Program-made: the position numbers and the translations under genes
Notes under the pieces: model-generated
What the model saw: the letters and a program-made list of their open reading frames with translations, nothing else
The model's database searches: none
Told to the model about the DNA's origin: nothing
Origin: Streptosporangiaceae bacterium
GTDB taxonomy: Bacteria; Actinomycetota; Actinomycetes; Streptosporangiales; Streptosporangiaceae
Reading direction: 5' to 3'
Assembly (NCBI GenBank): GCA_025934635.1
Contig: JAICWX010000317.1
Coordinates: 1-9,899, forward strand
Length of the DNA: 9,899 nucleotides
In this document: piece after piece, positions 6,591-9,899 of the stretch
Position numbering within the stretch: position 1 is the stretch's first letter
Layout of the letters: each line of letters starts with the position of its first letter

Positions 6591-7115
6591 ATGCTGGCGA
6601 ATTACTCCAAGATCGTACGGCGCGCAGGCGCGCTGACGGCCGTCGCGGCCGCGATCATGGTCGCCGTGAGTGCCGCCCTGGTCGGCGTCAAGGGCCTGAT
6701 CGGCGCGCTCATCGGGGTTGCCATCGTCGCCGTGTTCTTCGGCATCAGCATCCTGGTGGTCGGCCGGGCGGCGCGGGTAAGCCCGCAGGCCATGATGGTG
6801 GCCGCGCTGGCCAGCTACCTGGTCAAGATCGTTGGCCTGGCCGTCATCGTCTCCCGGCTGAACGGCACGACCGCGTTCAGCACCAAGACCCTCGGCTTCG
6901 TCGCGATCGGCTGCATCCTGGTCTGGACCGGGGCGCAGGCCGTCACGGCCATGAAGATGAAGATGCTCTACGTCGAGCCCGACTCAGCCAGCCCAACCTC
7001 AGCCAGCCCGGCGTCAGCCAGCCCGGCCTCAGCCAGCGCGAAGCCGGCCAGCGCGAAGCCGGCCGATACGGAGCCGGCCGAGCCAGAGCCGCACGCGGCC
7101 CGGCGGGGCGAGTGA
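6591..7115 (+). CDS. atpI: ATP synthase protein I (AtpI)-like membrane protein
   Basis: The 174-residue product has four predicted membrane helices (about residues 12-31, 35-58, 67-88 and 98-120), a layout typical of AtpI, and it opens the atp operon as AtpI does. AtpI is an accessory protein linked in other bacteria to c-ring assembly or stability and Mg2+ handling; it is poorly conserved, so the call rests on topology and position. After the last helix comes a ~45-residue hydrophilic tail with Ser-Ala-Ser-Pro-Ala repeats, then Lys-Pro-Ala and Glu-Pro-rich sequence, longer than in the compact family members. The start is set by AGGAG at 6579-6583, 7 nt before the ATG. It ends 1 nt before the next gene, so the two are translationally coupled. 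Confidence 0.82.
   Translation: MLANYSKIVRRAGALTAVAAAIMVAVSAALVGVKGLIGALIGVAIVAVFFGISILVVGRAARVSPQAMMVAALASYLVKIVGLAVIVSRLNGTTAFSTKTLGFVAIGCILVWTGAQAVTAMKMKMLYVEPDSASPTSASPASASPASASAKPASAKPADTEPAEPEPHAARRGE
6984..7061 (+). repeat. 15-bp tandem repeats in the 3' end of atpI
   Basis: TCAGCCAGCCCAACC, TCAGCCAGCCCGGCG and TCAGCCAGCCCGGCC lie end to end at 6984-7028, followed by two exact copies of GCCAGCGCGAAGCCG at 7032-7046 and 7047-7061. They encode the SASP(A/T) and KPASA runs of the AtpI tail. Unit length is a multiple of three, so copy-number change would keep the frame. Confidence 0.85.
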
Positions 7116-7116
7116 G

Positions 7117-7437
7117 ATGAGCGTCAAGGACAGCAGCGTGAAGGCCGGCGTCACAAAGGGCGGAACCCGGCCGAAGGCCATCGACCGCACGGACAAGAAC
7201 GCCATGGCCGACGGCCGGGCCCTCGGCCTGGGTACCGGCTGGACCATTTTCAGCTACCTGATCGGCGGGATGGCCGCCTACGGCGGCATCGGCGCTCTGA
7301 TCGGCCACGCTGTGCACATAGCGATGCTCTTCCCGATCGGGATGCTGGTCGGTCTGGCCATCTCGCTCGGCTACATCATCTACCGCTACGGCAGGCAGGA
7401 CGCGGTAGCGCGGAAGGAGACGACCGGTGACCGGTGA
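7117..7437 (+). CDS. atpZ: AtpZ-like small membrane protein of the ATP synthase operon
   Basis: A 106-residue protein with a ~40-residue hydrophilic, basic N-terminus and a two-helix hairpin (about 41-63 and 67-92) ending in YIIYRYGRQ. The GW-x-x-FSYLIGG-x-AAYGGIGALIG helix followed by a FPIGMLVGLAISLGYI helix resembles the AtpZ/AtpI family (putative F0F1 subunit linked to Mg2+/Ca2+ transport). It starts 1 nt after the atpI stop (TGAGATG) and overlaps atpB by 11 nt, so it belongs to the same transcript. There is no strong SD, consistent with coupling to atpI. In Bacillus pseudofirmus atpZ lies upstream of atpI; here the two-helix gene follows the four-helix one. The family call is moderate; the exact role is unknown. 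Confidence 0.72.
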   Translation: MSVKDSSVKAGVTKGGTRPKAIDRTDKNAMADGRALGLGTGWTIFSYLIGGMAAYGGIGALIGHAVHIAMLFPIGMLVGLAISLGYIIYRYGRQDAVARKETTGDR

Positions 7438-8239
7438 CGTTCAGGTGGTCGCGGCGCCCGCCGGAGGGTGCCACATCTTCAGCGGGTGCGGCTACCCGGC
7501 GCCTGGCCTGCAGGACTTCGATTTCAAGCCGCTCTTTACCATCGGCTCGTTCAACTTCACCAAGCCGATGCTGATCGCGGTGCTCTGCGCGATCGGTGTC
7601 ATCGCCTTCTTCGCCGTCGCCTTCGCCCGGCCCAAGCTGGTGCCGCGCGGCGTGCAGAACCTCGGCGAGCTGGCCATCCTCACGGTGCGCGACCAGGTGC
7701 TGCGGCCCGCGCTGGGCCGCAAGGGCGACGGTTACCTGCCGCTGCTGGTGTCGCTGTTCTTCTTCATCTGGCTGATGAACCTGATGGAGCTGATCCCGGT
7801 CTTCCAGTTCCCGGCGATGTCGCGGATCGGCTTCGTCTGGCCGATGGTGGCCGTGATCTACATCCTGTACCTGTTCCTGGGCTTCAAGAACCAGGGTGTC
7901 TGGGGCTACCTGCGGAACATGATCCCGCCGGGTGTTCCGTTCTTCATCCTGCCCATCCTGATCCCGGTCGAGATCGCGCGCTTCTTCATCGTCCAGCCGT
8001 TCACCCTGGGTATCCGGCTTTTCGCCAACATGTTCGCCGGCCACCTGCTGCTGACCATCTTCTACCTGGCGACCTGGTACATGCTGAGCCTGAGCGTCGG
8101 CCTGCTCTACGCCGTGGGCTCGGCCTTCATGGTCCTGTTCGTCTTCCTGCTCGAGCTGCTGGTGGACCTGCTGCAGGCCTTCATCTTCACCACGCTGACC
8201 GCAACCTACATCGCCAGCTCGCTCGAGTCGGAACACTGA
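7427..8239 (+). CDS. atpB: F0F1 ATP synthase subunit a
   Basis: Subunit a forms the two proton half-channels beside the c-ring in the membrane. The 270-residue sequence has the usual long hydrophobic helices and the signature FTLGIRLFANMFAGHLLL at about 192-209, in which R197 corresponds to the essential arginine facing the c-ring carboxylate. NLMELIP at 118-124 and LLELLVDLLQAFIFTTLTATYI at the C-terminus are also family hallmarks. GTG 7427 is chosen because AAGGAG (7414-7419) lies 7 nt upstream; it gives an 11-nt overlap with the atpZ-like gene. The short N-terminus before the first helix contains two cysteines (C15 and C21) in GGCHIFSGCGYPAPG, which I do not recognise as a family feature. 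The 64-nt gap to atpE holds a hairpin. Confidence 0.97.
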   Translation: MTGDVQVVAAPAGGCHIFSGCGYPAPGLQDFDFKPLFTIGSFNFTKPMLIAVLCAIGVIAFFAVAFARPKLVPRGVQNLGELAILTVRDQVLRPALGRKGDGYLPLLVSLFFFIWLMNLMELIPVFQFPAMSRIGFVWPMVAVIYILYLFLGFKNQGVWGYLRNMIPPGVPFFILPILIPVEIARFFIVQPFTLGIRLFANMFAGHLLLTIFYLATWYMLSLSVGLLYAVGSAFMVLFVFLLELLVDLLQAFIFTTLTATYIASSLESEH

Positions 8240-8260
8240 CCCGCATCACCTACGACCTGT

Positions 8261-8280
8261 CCGGCGGGACGACCCGCCGG
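8261..8280 (+). promoter_or_regulatory. Perfect 8-bp hairpin between atpB and atpE
   Basis: CCGGCGGG (8261-8268) pairs exactly with CCCGCCGG (8273-8280) around an ACGA tetraloop, 23 nt before the atpE start and just upstream of its SD. It is the only strong hairpin inside the visible atp coding series. It could mark an mRNA processing or stabilising site that favours high c-subunit output, or a partial terminator. Confidence 0.6.
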
Positions 8281-8300
8281 CTCGAACCGTAAAGGACTGA

Positions 8301-8546
<246 letters not shown>

Positions 8547-8577
8547 GACACGTAAGCCCCAGGGAAGTGAGCCGACC

Positions 8578-9105
8578 ATGAGGTACCTGGCCGCCGAAGC
8601 ATCACAGAACCCGCTGATCCCGGCGGGGGCCGAGCTGGTCATCGGCGCGATCTGCTTCATCCTGGTGTTCGGCGTCCTCGGCAAGATGCTGATGCCGCGG
8701 ATCACCAAGACGCTGTCCGAGCGGACCGAGCTGATCGAGGGCGGCCTGGCCCGCTCCGAGGAAGCGCAGGCCGAGGCCAAGGAGCTGCTGGACCAGTACC
8801 GGCAGCAGCTGGACGAGGCCCGGCGTGACGCGGCCCGGCTGCGCGAGGAGGCCAGGGAGCAGGGCGCGCAGATCATCGCCGAGATGCGCGAGCAGGCCCA
8901 GGCCGAAGCGCGCCGGATCACCGAGTCCGCCCAGGCCCAGATCGAAGCCGAGCGTCAGCAGGCGCTGACCTCGCTGCGCACCGAGGTCGGGACGCTGGCG
9001 ACCGAGCTGGCCAGCCGGATCGTGGGCGAGTCGCTCACCGACGAGGCCCGGCAGAGCCGGATGGTGGACCGGTTCCTCGATGACCTCGAGGTGGCCGGCC
9101 AGTGA
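8578..9105 (+). CDS. atpF: F0F1 ATP synthase subunit b
   Basis: Subunit b forms the peripheral stalk that holds the alpha3beta3 head still against rotation. The 175 residues comprise a short N-terminus with NPLIPAGAELVIG, one membrane helix (about 17-37), then a long charged, alanine-rich helix (about 45-155) with coiled-coil character and many Glu/Arg/Gln residues, and a C-terminal amphipathic segment with LASRIVGESL and VDRFLDDLE that should meet the delta subunit. ATG 8578 is the only plausible start; the purine stretch AGGGAAGTGAG (8561-8571) upstream is an imperfect SD. It is a single-function b subunit, not fused to delta as the mycobacterial atpH product is. Confidence 0.96.
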   Translation: MRYLAAEASQNPLIPAGAELVIGAICFILVFGVLGKMLMPRITKTLSERTELIEGGLARSEEAQAEAKELLDQYRQQLDEARRDAARLREEAREQGAQIIAEMREQAQAEARRITESAQAQIEAERQQALTSLRTEVGTLATELASRIVGESLTDEARQSRMVDRFLDDLEVAGQ

Positions 9106-9170
9106 GGCAGCGCACCGGACCGACGGCGGGAAACCTCGCCCGTTCGGCACGAATTACCGGAGTACGGACG

Positions 9171-9175
9171 GGAGG
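9171..9175 (+). promoter_or_regulatory. Ribosome binding site that sets the atpH start
   Basis: GGAGG lies 8 nt before GTG 9184 but only 2 nt before ATG 9178. The spacing favours GTG 9184, which also gives an N-terminus (MRGASRASF) resembling streptomycete delta subunits that begin MNGASR. Confidence 0.65.
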
Positions 9176-9183
9176 CGATGAGC

Positions 9184-9899
9184 GTGCGCGGAGCCAGTAG
9201 GGCGTCGTTCGCCGCCCTCACCGAGCGGCTCGCGGCCGAGAACATCAGCAGTGCCGCCGTGGCCACCCGGCTCGGCAACGAGCTGTTCGCGGTCGTCGGC
9301 CTGCTCGACACCGAGCACGGCCTGCGCCGCGCCCTGTCCGACCCTGGCAAGCCGGCGGCCGAGAAGGCCGCGGTGGCCTCGGCCCTGCTGCACGGCAAGA
9401 TCGCCGGACGCACCGAGTCGCTGGTCGTGGCGGCAGCCGAGTCCCGCTGGGCCACCTCGGGCAACATGGTGGACGCGATCGAGCAGCTCGCGGTCGAGGC
9501 GATGGTCCTCGCCGCGGAGGCCGACAGCGGCCTGGACGACCTGGAGGACGGGCTGTTCAGGTTCGGCCGGGTGGTATCCGGCGAGCCGCAGCTACGGGCC
9601 GCGCTGGCCAGCACGTACCTGCCCGCTGACCGCAAGGAGCAGCTCCTCACCGCGCTGCTGCGGGGCAAGGTGACCGCCGTGACCCAGCGACTGATCATCC
9701 AGATGGTGACGCATCCGCGCGGGCGCGGGCTGACCGCGGCGCTCGAGATGTGCGCTGACCTCGCGGCCCGGCGGCGGCAGCAGCTGATCGCGGTGGTCCG
9801 GTCGGCCGTCGAGCTGTCCGCGACCCAGCGCCGGCGCCTGGCCGACGCGCTGGCCGCCTCGTACGGGCACCCGGTGCACCTGAACGTCGTGATTGACCC
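9184..9899 (+). CDS. atpH: F0F1 ATP synthase subunit delta (3' truncated by window edge)
   Basis: The frame is open to the end of the window (about 238 codons), with no stop, so the C-terminus is missing; actinobacterial delta subunits are usually about 270 residues, so nearly all is present. Delta caps the F1 head and joins it to subunit b. Recognisable segments are the N-terminal helical-bundle domain with ATRLGNELFAVVGLLD, the DDLEDGLFRFGRVVSGEPQLRAAL region, the TQRLIIQMVTHPRGRGL segment, and the C-terminal AVVRSAVELSATQRRRL followed by YGHPVHLNV, which is highly typical. Two starts are possible six bases apart, ATG 9178 and GTG 9184; SD spacing favours the latter. A 78-nt gap separates it from atpF, longer than the other gaps in the operon. 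atpA is expected next, outside the window. Confidence 0.95.
   Translation, partial: MRGASRASFAALTERLAAENISSAAVATRLGNELFAVVGLLDTEHGLRRALSDPGKPAAEKAAVASALLHGKIAGRTESLVVAAAESRWATSGNMVDAIEQLAVEAMVLAAEADSGLDDLEDGLFRFGRVVSGEPQLRAALASTYLPADRKEQLLTALLRGKVTAVTQRLIIQMVTHPRGRGLTAALEMCADLAARRRQQLIAVVRSAVELSATQRRRLADALAASYGHPVHLNVVID

Noticed and set aside
6370..6591. 73-codon open frame in the wecA-atpI gap
   Set aside because: It covers the promoter, operator and leader hairpins, lacks an SD, and its codon use does not show the high third-position GC of the neighbouring genes.
9106..9183. Possible extra element in the 78-nt atpF-atpH gap
   Set aside because: Only short imperfect stems (for example CGGG at 9127-9130 with CCCG at 9139-9142) are present; nothing beyond the atpH SD can be supported.

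Overview
The window is a very GC-rich actinobacterial chromosome segment (third codon positions are almost always G or C, and both GTG and ATG starts are used). Everything reads on the + strand. The gene order rho - rpmE - prfA - prmC - tsaC/sua5 - wecA - atpI - atpZ-like - atpB - atpE - atpF - atpH is the classic housekeeping neighbourhood of Actinobacteria; it matches the order known in Mycobacterium (rho, rpmE, prfA, hemK, sua5, rfe, atp genes). I cannot name the genus from the sequence. The separate b (atpF) and delta (atpH) genes argue against Mycobacterium, where atpH is a b-delta fusion.

Region 1 (1-1210): the 3' two-fifths or so of rho, a strong hairpin, then a monocistronic rpmE unit with its own structured leader, perfect Shine-Dalgarno and a long terminator hairpin. 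Region 2 (1210-4084): a translation-fidelity operon. A folded leader precedes prfA (release factor 1), then prmC (which methylates the GGQ glutamine of RF1) overlaps prfA by 20 nt, and tsaC (tRNA t6A synthesis) overlaps prmC by 1 nt. Region 3 (4085-6177): wecA, a polyprenyl-phosphate HexNAc-1-phosphate transferase carrying a ~300-residue low-complexity cytosolic or exterior tail made largely of 23 hexapeptide repeats.

Region 4 (6178-6590): a 413-nt gene-free control region with an AT-rich island, a candidate promoter whose -10 box lies inside an 18-bp Rex/Crp-like operator, two near-identical 12-bp palindromes, and a hairpin-rich leader. Region 5 (6591-9899): the F-type ATP synthase operon, atpI, a small atpZ-like gene, atpB (a), atpE (c), atpF (b) and the start of atpH (delta), which runs off the end.

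No mobile element, CRISPR array, phage gene or defence system is visible. The window is ordinary core genome; the points worth a second look are regulatory RNA and DNA structures (a cloverleaf-like prfA leader, the atp operator/promoter overlap, the atpB-atpE hairpin) and the unusual repeat tail of WecA.
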